Assembly: GCA_037179385.1 (NCBI GenBank)
Contig: CM074188.1
Coordinates: 16,757,318 to 16,821,317 of the forward strand
Source: Holothuria scabra
Lineage: Eukaryota; Echinodermata; Holothuroidea; Aspidochirotida; Holothuriidae
DNA: 64,000 nt
Reading direction: 5' to 3'
The translations under genes and the position numbers were made by a program. Below are positions 1 through 64,000 of the stretch, in pieces (the stretch's first letter is position 1; each line of letters starts with the position of its first letter). The notes beneath the pieces were generated by a model. The model was given only the letters and a program-made list of their open reading frames with translations. It did no database searches and had not been told where the DNA came from.

Positions 1-700
1 CTTTTTCAAATTATCTTTCTTCTTCTCAAATCAAGGCCTTTTAAACATACTGAGCAAAGGGCGTGTCCCCAGTCCCCTTATTGGCCCCAATGACACAAAT
101 TTGCCCCAGGAATAATTTCTCTTTAAGGAATAATTATAATACCTATACAAAGGTACTTTTTTGCTTCCATTAAGTCCACTAAAAAGTAGCAAGTTTCAGA
201 CTTACCGGGGCCCTGTTGCCGGCCCGTGGACCTCCCGCATATTCTCTCGGAATTTTAAATAAAACTCCCTATGGAGAAAAGCCCCAAAACACTTTGGATC
301 TCTTAAAAATACCCTGTTTCAAATTATCAATCACATGTTCACATGTTTGAGTAGCTTTAACTTTTTTTTTGCTCCCTAAAATTACTGTAAAGTAAGTTTC
401 TCTTTAATCAAATGCCATAGTACTTCACGATTTTATTCTTGTTCCTTACCTCACCCTACTCCTGATTCATATTCATAGTTCAGAATCCTTAATTTGAATA
501 TGATTTTGGACCATTTTGGGAGCCTCTCAAATCACTAAAATCGCTGAGTTTCCGGGGCCCAACAGGGGCCCTTAAGGGGAACCCTGTACCCCACGCCAAT
601 GGGGTCTTGCGCTTACTGCGTCACCATTATGTCTGCTGCGAAGTCCTGTGCCCAACCCCCCCACCCTTCCACCAAAAAAAAATCTTCCGCCGCCTATGAT
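1..700. repeat. Dispersed repeat, right-hand part (copy 1)
   Basis: This stretch matches 33757-34360 collinearly with moderate divergence. Shared landmarks include TCTTTCTTCTTCTCAAAT, ACCTATACAAAGGTA, CCCCAAAACACTTTGGATC and CACCATTATGTC. It ends with a run complementary to CATAGGCGGCG, the same terminal motif as the start of copy 2. It is probably the truncated end of a non-autonomous DNA element. I see no coding capacity. Confidence 0.7.
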
Positions 701-3700
701 TTCTTCGTAACGGTTGGATTTCACACTTCAGCTGACAAAGCCCTCAAGAGAGGGCGAAAATTTCTGTTTTAATCAATAATTCGGTTGAATCACAATGCAT
801 ACTTCCCTTTTTATCTTTCATTAATCGATGCATCCAAAACATGGACTGTAATGTTATATATACGTCAGTTGTTGTCAGTCGACATTGCCATTTTTCTTTA
901 TTCTTTTATAACGCGTCATTGATTGAAAAGATTTAAAAAAACCACAATCAACTTTAAGAGCGCCAAAAACAATATATCTACTACATATGACGTTTGAACA
1001 AGTTGTAAATAAGTATATCAGGTAATAAAAGGTATTGCCCAACAATATCGTGTCTGCAGAATGTATAATTTAAAGCTTGCCAATATAACACCCACTTTTT
1101 CACATACAAAAACATATAACGACAAAATAAATTGTGCCCGATAAAGGTATGCAATAGGTCATCAAACAATAGGTCTTCACCAAAATGAGGACCTTTGGTA
1201 AATGAGGACCTAATGTGTACATTTTTGACGACGAAATGACGACAAAAGAGGAATCAAGGTAAATACCTGAATAATAAAAGTACTCTAAGTTTCCATCTGG
1301 TATAGTGTAACTTCGGTGCATTTAGTACAAGTGAAATAATCAAAACAATTAGCGCAGTTAACGTACACCCGTTAAAAATGACATTTTTTTCATAGCCTTA
1401 CGTAATTGAGTACTCTTTGACAATTGAAGGTTGAGTATTGAAAGGAAACTCTTTTTCAGTTGATATTCATCGTCAGGGAGTGAACTTTGACTCGAATCTC
1501 AGTTACAAGCTTTCCGAAAAAACCGAAGAAGCGAGGGCTCACTTGCCAAGTTTCAAACTATTTACTGTATTCAATGTGAGAATATGAAGAAATGTCATTT
1601 CCAAGAGAGAAAAAAACAATTTTAAAGATTTCCAAAATATTGTGGTGGTTTTCTTGTTATCATTCTGTCTTCACTGAAAATGCTAAACGTCAAACATACC
1701 GTTTGTTGTGCTTATTCATGTTTTATACGGTACATACTTTCGTACAACCTACGAATGTATATGCCCAATTGCATTGTGTTGGATCTTGTGTCGAGGGTCT
1801 GTTTTTCATTGCATTTTCAAGATGGCTGCCTGATTACAAAGGCGTACTATTGACAGTTTCGTAGCAACAGCAAAGATTTTCCATCTTCAGGAATATTAGA
1901 ACAATTTATCACCAAACCTATGTAGAAAATATATTTCTTGACTAAATTTGAGCATTTGCTGCTTGTTGTGCAACTCTGGAGATGATTTCGGGACAAATTT
2001 GTGATCATACGCCAAAATTGTTCAGAAAGGGTAACCTGAAACATACGAAGACGGTTTCACATTCGAGCTTGCCGTATCGTGGTTTCATGTGTATCGTGAT
2101 CTGATGCGATTATCAGTTGGGATGCAGACCTCACATTTGTAACCGTTATTGCGCAATTTTTAAACCCTCAGCATTTGCTGTGAAATGCACTTTGGAAGAC
2201 GATAATCGAGCTAGCCTACGCAGAGCTAAAACGGACACTCAAAACAAGTTTAATGTACTAAATGAACTGCTGGTTAATAGTATGATTGCAGAGACGCAAA
2301 TAAAGTGAGTTGGTAACAACAAGGTAGAAAAAAATTGGAAACAAAGGTTACATGGAAGTTGGTGCCCATGAAAAAGGCATCGTAAAGACTGATCTTGAAA
2401 ACCAAAATCAAGTGGGTTCACATTCGTTAAACCTGTGGTTACTTCCTTTTCGCTTCTCCTTAGTTTTGTTTTATTTTTTTGTAATTTCTTTTTTCACAGG
2501 TAAAAAAAACAGAATCTTTTGCTAAATTTGTTTCAATTTATGAATTATTTAGTTACATGGACTTGTGCAACACTATGTTTGCTGAGCGACACAACGGTCA
2601 ATTTGTCTATAATGAAAATGAAAGTTACATTTCCCGAAAGGGATATTCTGACTCACTTTTCCTGAATAAACCCATTGAGCATAAACCCATTGAGCATTCA
2701 ATAACTGAAGCCTAGCTGGGCTTCAGCTGGGAAAGGCTAGCCCAGTTGGGCCCCAAGTGGGAACACCTGACAAACACAGATGGGCCCCAGCTGGGGCCCA
2801 GTAAGTAGCCCAGCTGGAACCCAGTTGGGGCCCAGCTGGGCATGTTGGCTGGGTCATGCCCCTTTTGCCAAACGATAACCCGGTATGACCTCCAACCCCC
2901 TTATAATATGCATTGGGAGAGTGATTCCACGCGAGGGTAGAGGATTACTTGCCAAAAAATTGGTATTTTACTACACATGTACAGACCCCTCGTCGTACAC
3001 GTAAAAAATACTTCTTGAAAATGATGAATAAAAGATGGAATTTTTAATTTCAATTTGAAATTTAAACGAGAAAAAACCGCAAATAACCAACTGACCTTGA
3101 GATTTCTATCAGGTATCCACAACCCAAATAAAGACAAGGGGTGTACGTCACTGCTAAAAATAGCAAGAAATAGTGCTGCTTTGAAATTATTTACAAGTTT
3201 TTCTTGAAGTTAAGATCACGTAGTTCCTATGTTGTGTGTTTTTTTTTCTAAGATCAATAATTTAACAGATCTGTCTATATATCTTAATATTATTCCCGTA
3301 CTTTTTAATATCATTTTCATGCATAACTTTACCCAATCTAGACCGATTTTCATGTTGTGAGCTTCATTCGGTAACTAATTTAGCCACAGCATTCCATTCT
3401 ATTCACATTTTACATGGAAAACAAATCAATCCCTAAGATTCTTTTGAACGTGGATGCCCAGTATCTAAAGGTTAACCGCAGAAATCGGTCATTTCACTGC
3501 TGGATTCGGAAATCAATGTAAAATAATGAATGTCAGGGAGCGGAATTCTGCAATGGTTTATTTTCACGATTGACCGAAGCGTACAACTTGACTGACATCT
3601 TAATATTCAAAGGTTGTCCTTAATTGCCCAGCAAATCCTGAAAGCAATCTCTTCAAAAATGTTGGTATTCATGAGAGAGAAGTTTATGTCTTCAGGAATA

Positions 3701-6667
3701 CCAAATACTAGTAGTACTTTGAATGCGCGTTAGTCTGTTACCTGAAAGTTACAAGTTTTCTTTAACAAGTGAATAGATGGAACTTTGCATTATATAAACA
3801 TCCTATTAAAAGTTTGCAAAGCCTGACAAAAAAAGGAGAAAGAATAAGCAAGACACTTTTCTAATGAAAACGTAGAAAAGAAAGTGTAGACAATACTTCA
3901 TCTGCACAATATGTATGGTAATATGGTAATAGGCAATAAGTTTCTTTACACAGGTATGACAAGTCGTATTCAAGTCAGTACTCATAACATATCAGCTACC
4001 TTGAGAATAAGCGTACACTATTACAACAACATGATGAAAAAGTACAGAAGTGCCAAGGAAAACGTCATCTCGTGGGCGTACTCAAAATCAATTCAAGGGC
4101 CATGTGTGCAAATATATATCTTGCTCATATGTGATCCACATGGAATTTATGTCTGTCTTTAACAAATATTGGGCAGATATAATTTGATAAGAAATTAAGG
4201 AATTTATGACCTACATAAAACTTATTATGGCTCAGATTTTATATGGGAGACAGATAGTGCATGTAGAGCAAATCTTTACACGCGCCATATATGGATTCCA
4301 TTAGGGTTATTGCTGGACTAGTTGTGGGATTTGTATAACTTGAAATAAAAAAAGGAATAAATGGCTTATATAAAAATTTATGGTCCAAATTTTATCTAGG
4401 ACAGATATGATGCATATATGGCGAAACCATATATGTGTCATTTACGAATTCTTCATCTGAGGCATATCTGGACCAGAGATGGGTTTTGTACATGGCCTTT
4501 CTAATTTGCATGTTTCGAGAATGTCATCCATGTCTAAGCCATGTCTACACCAAAATTTATTATTAGTGCAATACCTGTGCGTCAAGCATAAGACGCATTG
4601 CATTTTTAGTAAAGGCGAATGCTATGTGAACATCTCTTACTAAGTATACGTTTAAATATATCAAATTGACTTAAGTATTTGAAGTTTTTAAATTATTAAT
4701 TAAGTTGTGAGTTTATATTACCGTTTAAGGCAATATTTTTACATACACTTTTTTGAAGATTCCATGATTTTTTCATGTTTTATTTCCTTAATCATAAACC
4801 GAAAATCGGGCTCTAAAATATGAACACGTCTACATTGGTTGCATATATATTAGTTTTATATGGGTAAATATTAGGAAACTGGTTTGAACAGGCACGCCCC
4901 CCCCCCCCCCCCCCGCTCTGTGGTCTTGTACGGTCAGACCACTTTGCAATAGTAAAACTACAAGTATCTTTTTAAATATTGATGTTTTCTTCAGTCTCTC
5001 AATACACACGAACTTCACAAAGTTAAGATTTGTCCCAGTCGGTGGAGTCAATCTACGGATGGGACGTACACGTTACAGGTTTTGTCCATGTATATAAGTC
5101 CGTGGATCGCACACATTCCTATGCTTGCTCAAGAATAACACGACTTTCACGATGTTTTGCTTACTCAATTTCGTATCAAGTGGAAGCACTCGGTACAACT
5201 CTTTCCCGACGTCTCGTGCCACCAGTCCAGTGTTGCCAATTGTAGACAGTGCGCCATGTGACGTTATCATAGTCAATGAACCTTGCACATTTTTCAGGAA
5301 AGGGCAGAATCATCGTTGGGATTTCATGCAAATGATATCGGGATTTTTATGAAGCGGTGGTTTGAATTTAAAAAGATTGGTTCCTATGACCAAGCTAGAC
5401 TGTTTTCTGTTGTCTGGCTAAAAATGCTATAGCATGGCAGCAGCTTCATCAGTAGCGAACTGTCGTGCGCGGTTGTGGGTTTAATTAGCATTATGGATAA
5501 GTAAAGTTAGTAAACCCCTTTGGTGTGAAAATTTAAGACCCCGAGCTTTCTGTAAGCCTTCAGATGACATGTGTAAAATGTTTATGCAGTGTTCCAATGA
5601 TAGTCGTTTTAAAAGCACGGGTGGTTAAAAGGGGTTTGTTAAATTTCGTTTTGATTAACGGAAACAAAATACAGTGTGCAAATAATAAGCAAACGACAGG
5701 TGAGAGGCATTTTAAATATTTGAGAAATCTTTTGAGTGTTTCACCGGGGTTTTATTAGCGCTGGCCATTCGAGGTATGGCGCTTAAAGGTCTCTCTTGTG
5801 AACAATCAAGGGTCTTCATGAGAATGTATAGCTTTTAAGACAATCACCTGCTTATCTTGTCTGTATTCTTACGATACAGGTTGAGAATAGTTTCAACCTT
5901 TTACAAAGAGTGAAGTACGAAACATGGGGGTGCTAAAGGTTGAACCACTCCCCCATTACAAATCAAGCTCCTTTGAAAACGGGACAAACTAATCATGTCA
6001 TTGAAACCCTAGCTTCTTGACCAACTGACAAAAAACCCCATTGTTAGAGATCACATGGTCCATAGAGCGCCTATTCTTTCTTGCGTGTTTCTTTTGTTTA
6101 AAAACCGGCCAGGTGATGATATCGACTTTTCAAGGGGCAGAAGTCTCTAATGCCCTGATTCCCCCGCCCCCCCCCCCATGGGCATTTGAGCACTGACTCA
6201 AAACCCATCTGATATGCATTGCCATTTTTCATACATTGCGTTTTTATAAATGACCGTGAAATTGCAGACAGGGATCCTTTTACATGGCCGAATACATGTA
6301 GCTTAGAACACTCAGGACTTTATGTCGGACAAGTTCTGAAATTAAGACTAAAAACTATAAATATTGCCTACAATAACTCGTTTTGATTTTGAAGTAATAC
6401 ATTGGCATATATGGCTTCATGTGGCCATATAAAACTTAATGATAATCAGATATTTCTAGTTATATGCCAGATATCAAACTGATTGAGTGATGTGATTGAT
6501 AAATTGCGATAATTCAAATTTTGGAAGAGTTTGAAAGATAATAAGTGGAACAAAATTTAAAATTCTTCTTTTGATTCGTGTAATTAAAAACGTGGTTAAG
6601 TTTTTGAAGGCTTCCACCGATTTTTTTAAAATTTTTTTGGTTCTTTTCCTTTACCTATTTTTTCTTT
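701..6667. other. 3' flank of the MAM gene, no gene recognised
   Basis: Short ORFs only, none with a recognisable domain. The stretch holds a palindrome-rich block (2690-2870), an 18-nt poly-C at 4897-4914, a second poly-C near 6165, and AT-rich degenerate repeats with ATATGG-type words around 4230-4510. Confidence 0.6.
2690..2870. repeat. CCCAGCTGGG palindrome cluster
   Basis: Repeated near-palindromic units such as GGGCCCCAGCTGGGGCCCAG, CCCAGTTGGGCCCC and GCCCAGCTGGGC recur within about 180 bp in AT-rich surroundings. The local GC jump and the dyad units suggest an end of a non-autonomous DNA element. The partner end was not identified. Confidence 0.6.
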
Positions 6668-6673
6668 TTTATT
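6668..6673 (-). promoter_or_regulatory. Candidate polyadenylation signal of the MAM receptor
   Basis: AATAAA on the minus strand about 150 nt past the stop codon, in a T-rich plus-strand stretch. Position suits a short 3' UTR, but the surrounding AT richness makes chance matches likely. Confidence 0.3.
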
Positions 6674-6824
6674 TTTCCTTCTATGAATACCTATAATGCA
6701 AAGAACGAAAGGCTAATGCAATGGAAAACTGCACACAATTTAACTCATAGTACGGGAAGGTGCTACAACACCAAATGGTTTGTAACATGACCTTTTGCGT
6801 AATTTTAAGCTAAGATTCAATTTT

Positions 6825-58567
<51,743 letters not shown>

Positions 58568-60201
58568 CTGTAAACAATGAAAAACAAACTAAAGAAATTT
58601 ATTCAAAATTTAATTCAATAGTAATCCCAACTGTAGTGTTTCCTTTCAGCAAAATCTTTCAAAGAAGGGACGTTGCTATTGCCAGTGTCACGAACCGTGT
58701 TATCTAGAGATTGCGACGTTTTTAATCATTTAACGATGGCTTTGTAAAAGGTGTGCTTAGAGGTCTGCTTATCAAGAGGTACTTACTTAAAACTTCAAAT
58801 TCCAACTTAACTTGCCAAGAAAAGTGAGCTTTATTTAAACTTGAATTCAAGTTAATCTAGCAGGTTCAGTAAATGTTAAAGCTTATGCCAGTTAATTTCA
58901 TTTCCATGAACCATTAATTAACACTTTGGGCTGGTTTGTGACAACTACTCACTAAGTCTTTGAAGTTTTCTTCACATACCAATAACAAATCGTTCTATTT
59001 TAGACAATACCTATATCTTACACATAACTAATCTTTTTCCTGAGTGTGCAAATGACAGTTGAGTTCGGATTTTCAAGATTTGCCGCTAGATACTTTTTCA
59101 ACTTATAACCTTTACCACACAGGATGCAAATTCAAAACTTCATCATTTTTTATTTATTTATTTATTTATTTTATTACTTTTTATGGAAACTAGACCAATT
59201 ATTCTTGAGGTAAGCATATTCATCTGAATCCCCAACACCCAATACCTTTGATAAGTAATAGATATCCACTCATTGCAATCTTTCATGAAGGTTTCTTGCA
59301 CCGATTGTGCAGTATATCCCCTTACTGCAGGGCCGTTGCATTAGCACCCGGATGTAAGTAAGATACCCTATGGTAAATACTTAGGATAATTTTGGGAACG
59401 ACACGCACTATTTATACATGAGATGAAATCCCGTATGACTCATCGGCGCATGGGATATCATGTGGTTTATTTATTGAAAGCCTTATGCAAGTCATCCTTG
59501 TCCGTGTACGGGTCTCCTTTTGGCCATGTTAGATGGACACGATATGGGATTCACTTGAACCGTCTTGCTAAGGGGAAATAACTAACAGCTCATCAAGTTA
59601 ACCACCGGCGGGCTCTAGAGGGCTCTGTCCCCAAAAGTGGTAAGCCCCATTGACCCCCCCCCCCCACCCCACTCATCAAACTGAAATGAGCAAACTGAAA
59701 CTTTAAAGCGGTCATTAAAACATTTTTATTAAGCGGAATTTTTAATGACTCTAAAAATTGTCATCCATCAGCGCTAGCACCAGTAACACCCCCCCCATCT
59801 GGAATAAGAAAAATATGTATGTAGTTTAACGTCGTTATGCAGGTCCCATTATTATACATTACCTTTGACAAACGCCTTTAATCACATGTAACCCGTTGTA
59901 GAAATGTCACACATCATAGATAGGCCACGCAATGCAACGAATCAGGGGGTGGTCAGGCGACAATAGCATTTCCACGCCTGTTGTAGCAATCGTCAATGTA
60001 GGCTACAAGCTGGAGTTTTGCACAGTACGTACTGCAATTCCACAGTATATATGCACTTGCTGGCTGGTTACGTGTTACAGTTTTACTGGGCCGGAACTCT
60101 CGAGACGTATGATCAGTAGAGTACTGTATGTACACTGCAATACAGGGAGCTGGCACGTGGAAGCTCCGTGTAACAAACACATTAAGGTGCGATGCATTGT
60201 T

Positions 60202-60229
60202 GTACTGTCCATGATGTCATGGACAGTAC
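60202..60229. repeat. Perfect 13-bp inverted repeat
   Basis: GTACTGTCCATGA and its exact reverse complement are separated by TG. Confidence 0.95.
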
Positions 60230-60605
60230 CTTAGGCACGCTTCTCATTTTCGAGAGGCAGTCCTTTCGTTCAATGTTTCTTGACCCAAATTGGTTTGCTC
60301 TCCTGTTGAGCTCATTGTGTAGCGTAACTCATGTAGGCTGGGACGAAACTTTGGTTTTAATCTTATGTTATGTATTGTATTGTTTTGAAAATAAGACTTA
60401 AGCAAATAAAACGCAAACGAATCGCTGAATCGCCTAAGTATGCCTTGTTCTAAGCAACCATCCTACTATATTGTTTGTTTGTTTTCTTTGACACTCACGA
60501 TAAACTGGCAATGCCAGTCTCGTGAGGCAAACTCACAGTTTAACGTCTATTATTATTTAGGGATAGCAGATAAACTACAACCCAGAAAACTAAAAGAACC
60601 AAACG

Positions 60606-60631
60606 CTCGTGTACTGCATGCAGTACACGAG
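60606..60631. repeat. Perfect 26-bp palindrome
   Basis: CTCGTGTACTGCA and its exact reverse complement are directly joined. Both palindromes within 0.4 kb contain GTACTG. Confidence 0.95.
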
Positions 60632-63467
60632 AGTGCAGTAAAGCGTCCGTAGCAATCACCTGAAGTCATCTTAGTAGTCCTACAGTCATAAGCGTATGTG
60701 GTGGGGGTGCAGGGGCACTAGCCCTCCCAAAGCAGTTGGTTCATTAATTCGGCAAAACATGATAAAGGGTGCCATTATTCGGGCAAAACTTGTTCTTGCC
60801 CTCCTAACAAAACTATACTCGTACGCCTATTCCGGTCAAATTGTCCTCATTCAACTAAATGTTCCTCGAATGGCTACCACTAGATTAGTCGACCTACACA
60901 ATATCCTAACGTTTCGCCAAATGGTCATTCTTATTTCATTCTTAAAAGAGATATTGACTTGGGCAACCTTTAAAAATTTACAGATGCAGGTCTGATTCAC
61001 AGGTTATATGCGGGATTGCGTTTCCTAAGCCAAATTGCAAACTTTGACTCATCCGTTCGAAAACTGCAAGTTACATTACAATTGCACGTTTCAAAATGGA
61101 TGTGGTAGATTTCTCACATTTTTAAAAAGCAAGTCTTGATGATAAATCATAATTCTTTAATACATTATGCATTCTTGGATCAAGATAAAAGTCGTCCTTT
61201 TTAAAAAGTTCCTTTCTCTTTGTCCCTCGTAGTCAAAAGTAGAACTTTGAAGTCGCGGACAACGTCTACAAATACAGTTTGCCCTTTTTCACACATAATG
61301 GGTGGCAGTCCCAAAAATGTCCCCTATTAAGGAAGTTTAATTCCCAGTAAGCCCCTTCTGCTAGAAATTTTGTTTTTAAAAGTGGAATCAGTAGCGTACC
61401 CAAGTTGGACGAAAGGGGGGGGGGGGGTTAAGGAACTTAAACCATTCTGTGCATTAATAAGTGTTCAGATATTGTCATATTGTTGGGTCACTAACCATTG
61501 CCAAAATCCAGAATCCAGTGCTTTCTAATAGACAAAAAGGCGTTTTGAAAAGAGTTCAGAACTGGTTAACGTTTCAACCCCTTTATGATCCCAATTCCAT
61601 GTTCACATGTTGCCGTGGTCCATCTAGCGTTTTTAAATAAAGATTCAGACCGCCATTTGTTTCAACACTGGATATTGACGTGGCTTAGTTCATACCTCTG
61701 CTTAATCAAATACAAATATTGTCGTGTGTCTTGCAGTTTGGGATGACCTTTATTTTTTTTTTAAATATTTAATAAGATTTTATTTATCTGATTTCTTTGT
61801 AAAATGCACCATTACTAAAAAGAATCCTTTAAAAAGACCCTTCAGTTTGTTGTTGTCACAAAAACCTATTTTCATTAAAGAAATTTCAAAGAACCCTCCT
61901 TTCAAACCTGTCGAACTTGTGATTGTAACTGAACGGTTGCAAGGTGTTTGAATTTCGAACATGTTTCACTCCCAGTTGGCGTAATCAGCCATTCAGTCTT
62001 TTAACTTCTGAACTTTCATTTTAGCACATTCCATTTTCGAAGGATTTTTAACAGAACTTAAAATTTGAGCCCCAAAGGACACTGTATAAAAATGAGTGGT
62101 TGTTTTACATGAGGTCATTTGCTCATACTCCACTTATCCAGGCTTCGTTAATTAAACCGGAAATTAATTCAAATCAACGAAGAAGTTGTTTTTATAGAAA
62201 CCAGATAAAACGGAGGAACTTCCCTAGGTTTTTTCAGAGTACATAAGAACTCGTTCCCTACAATCCTCAGAGCGAATTTTTCTTATTCCATTTTTGATAT
62301 TGTAGTTGGTTTTCTGATATTTCCTTGAATATTTATGTCTCCTTTAAAGAAACTGACAATTTAATTTCCTTTCCAGTATTGGCAGCGTGAGGTTTACCTC
62401 GCAGTACCAAAGGGGATCCTCGTGAATTTAATGGTCAAAAATATTTGCATTTTGCATGAACAATACATTGTAAAAATATGTGGTATCTTTACTTACCATG
62501 AATTATCCTTCTTAACATTTGGATACTCTCCAACAGTGCTGAATGAATTCTTTGTCGGAAATCGATATCAATAATCAATGCACCTAGTCCAATTTTTTTT
62601 TTTTTTTTTTTTTTTACTTTTAACTCTTGTCAGAAAATCTGACGGAAGACGTGGAAAAATTCACTGGCTAACCAGTGCAGATAAATTAATGAACAGTGAG
62701 ACATTTTAAGCCTACCACGTGCCCTTCAGTTTATTAAATAATGCAAAAACATATTGAAGAGGGAAGATATCTATATTCAGTTTCCTTTGCGAAGTGGTAT
62801 CTTTCAAAAGATGTTAACCAGGAGAAAATAAAAATGTAAAACAAGAGGGCAATCCACGGAGTTGCATATCTCATCGCTAACATGTGCGCAAGTTGGTTAC
62901 AGAACTTGAACTATTTATGTGCTAGAAGTTTTATCTGTGCTGTTTTTATGCTACAGCAGAATTTCATTGACAAAAATTACCATACTAAAGCTGCATGCAA
63001 CAAAACTTTGAAATTCCTATTTGAAGTCCATTTGGGAAGCGAGGGGAAAGAATATGGCACAGACCAATCAAGTTCTTGGAACTATAGGCGCATCCCTTAT
63101 TCAAAAACAAAAAACATCATTTGGATATTTAAATTCTGACACCGGATTATAAAAGAACTGGAGAAGGGCTACCCAATCTTTGTAGCGGTTGCCCTTTTAA
63201 TCCAGTAGGCCTATCTAAGATTTTGGAACAAATTTATTTTTAAGATGTTGGTATCCCCTTGAAACTCTCTAAAGAAGTAAAAAAGTAAGACGCTTTCAGG
63301 GACGCTTCAGACAAGTGCGTAATTGTTATTATTCAGGCACTAGCTGTATGAGCGTATTCTCCATTTTGACGCGACGACAAACTTCACGTGTGCCCCGGAG
63401 CTGATATGCGCATCAAGTGCGTCTCAATTAAAAAACTGGGCGTGTGAGCCATATTGAACGCTTGGCG

Positions 63468-63741
63468 TTAGAAGATTTCCGGCCGACGCACAAACCTTTT
63501 CTGCGTACTGGCCTGTGGCGAATCCTAGCCCGTGGCAAGGAAATTGTCAGGTACGTTTTTTGGCGATGCTTCAAAACCGCCAAGTTTTCAGGGAACTAAT
63601 ATGTAAGATAGGTAGGCCCTATGCCTAACCTAATGTAAGTCACCCACAGTTTCATATCTTGGGTTATTCCTTGCCACGGGCTAGGATTCGCCACAGGCCA
63701 GTACGCAGAAAAGATTAATGCGTCGGCCGAAAATCTTCTAA
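63468..63741. mobile_element. Foldback element with TTAG ends
   Basis: Arms of about 76 bp starting TTAGAAGATTTYCGGCCGAC are inverted copies with about four mismatches, around a 120-bp core. Total 274 bp. The outer TTAG matches the ends of the foldback at 15053-15291. Non-coding. Confidence 0.85.
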
Positions 63742-64000
63742 AGTAAGTTCCTCGGTAACTGTTCTTTGGGTACACCTTGACATAAAGTGAATGATTTCCC
63801 TACTAAATTATGTCCATAAATACCGACATACGACGTTTTGAATTCCCAATTACAGGCCAGGCTCAGCCCATTTTAAATTCGAAATAATGCGAAAAAACGT
63901 ATGTGAACGCGTCTCAAAAATGGTGACGTCATTGGAGGCAGGGTTAGCAACACTGTACCAGAGAGCTCACAATCATCGAATCATGTGCATGGTAACGCGT

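Larger units (their letters stand above)
58568..64000. other. Upstream region of the MAM gene as visible, no exon recognised
   Basis: No GD(I/V)A(I/V)DD-type, CxFE-type or signal-peptide exon could be seen on the minus strand. It holds two short perfect palindromes, poly-C at about 59657, poly-G at about 61417, poly-T at 62589-62616 and a foldback element. Confidence 0.5.

Noticed and set aside
5030..5352. Overlapping 70-75 codon ORFs on both strands
   Set aside because: No domain, signal peptide or splice pattern. They overlap in several frames as expected by chance.
59953..60234. ORFs on both strands as possible upstream MAM exon
   Set aside because: No MAM cysteine pattern, no suitable acceptor/donor in phase 1, and the region has palindromic repeats.

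Overview
This is a piece of an animal nuclear genome, most likely a marine invertebrate; I cannot place the phylum. It is AT-rich, has no operons, and holds one widely spaced multi-exon gene on the minus strand. Long (TA)n arrays, Penelope-like retroelements (PLEs) and many DNA-transposon relics fill the rest. Repeated MAM domains on one receptor and several PLE lineages in one locus fit cnidarians, echinoderms, hemichordates or cephalochordates, but this is inference.

The only host gene I can support is the 3' part of a tandem-MAM-domain type I membrane protein, read from about 58567 down to 6825. I could assemble 18 exons by eye. All splice junctions keep frame and give 1137 codons plus a stop: six MAM modules, each with four conserved cysteines, then one transmembrane helix and a 48-residue tail containing NPNY. 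The first exons and signal peptide are not visible and probably lie beyond the right edge. Each MAM module is normally three exons with phases 1-1, 1-0 and 0-1, so a module can duplicate without changing frame. The last two modules differ because a fused exon joins the end of MAM V to the start of MAM VI.

Layout from left to right (the gene's 3' end is on the left): 1-6824 is 3' flank with repeats. 6825-14681 holds the tail, transmembrane and MAM V-VI exons, with an intron (7657-11132) carrying a tRNA-head/(TA)n/MITE composite. 14682-29085 is a 14.4-kb intron packed with mobile DNA: a 15-18.5 kb PLE cluster with a 0.5-kb palindrome, a 3.9-kb hAT-type element with intact 8-bp target duplications (18806-22684), a second copy of the tRNA-head/MITE composite (23.0-24.0 kb), and two more PLE units (24.9-25.5 and 25.9-28.5 kb). 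29086-58567 holds MAM I-IV exons with terminal-inverted-repeat elements in the introns. 58568-64000 has no recognised exon, but contains palindromes and a foldback element.

The most notable signal is a set of hammerhead-ribozyme cores (CTGANGA, stem II, GAAA, short stem III) beside GIY-YIG coding remnants in three distinguishable PLE types. Two of these types also show the same inside-out junction, where a minus-strand zinc-finger linker is joined to a plus-strand GIY-YIG plus ribozyme. A second notable signal is a roughly 340-bp TIR element family whose four copies all lie against (TA)n arrays.
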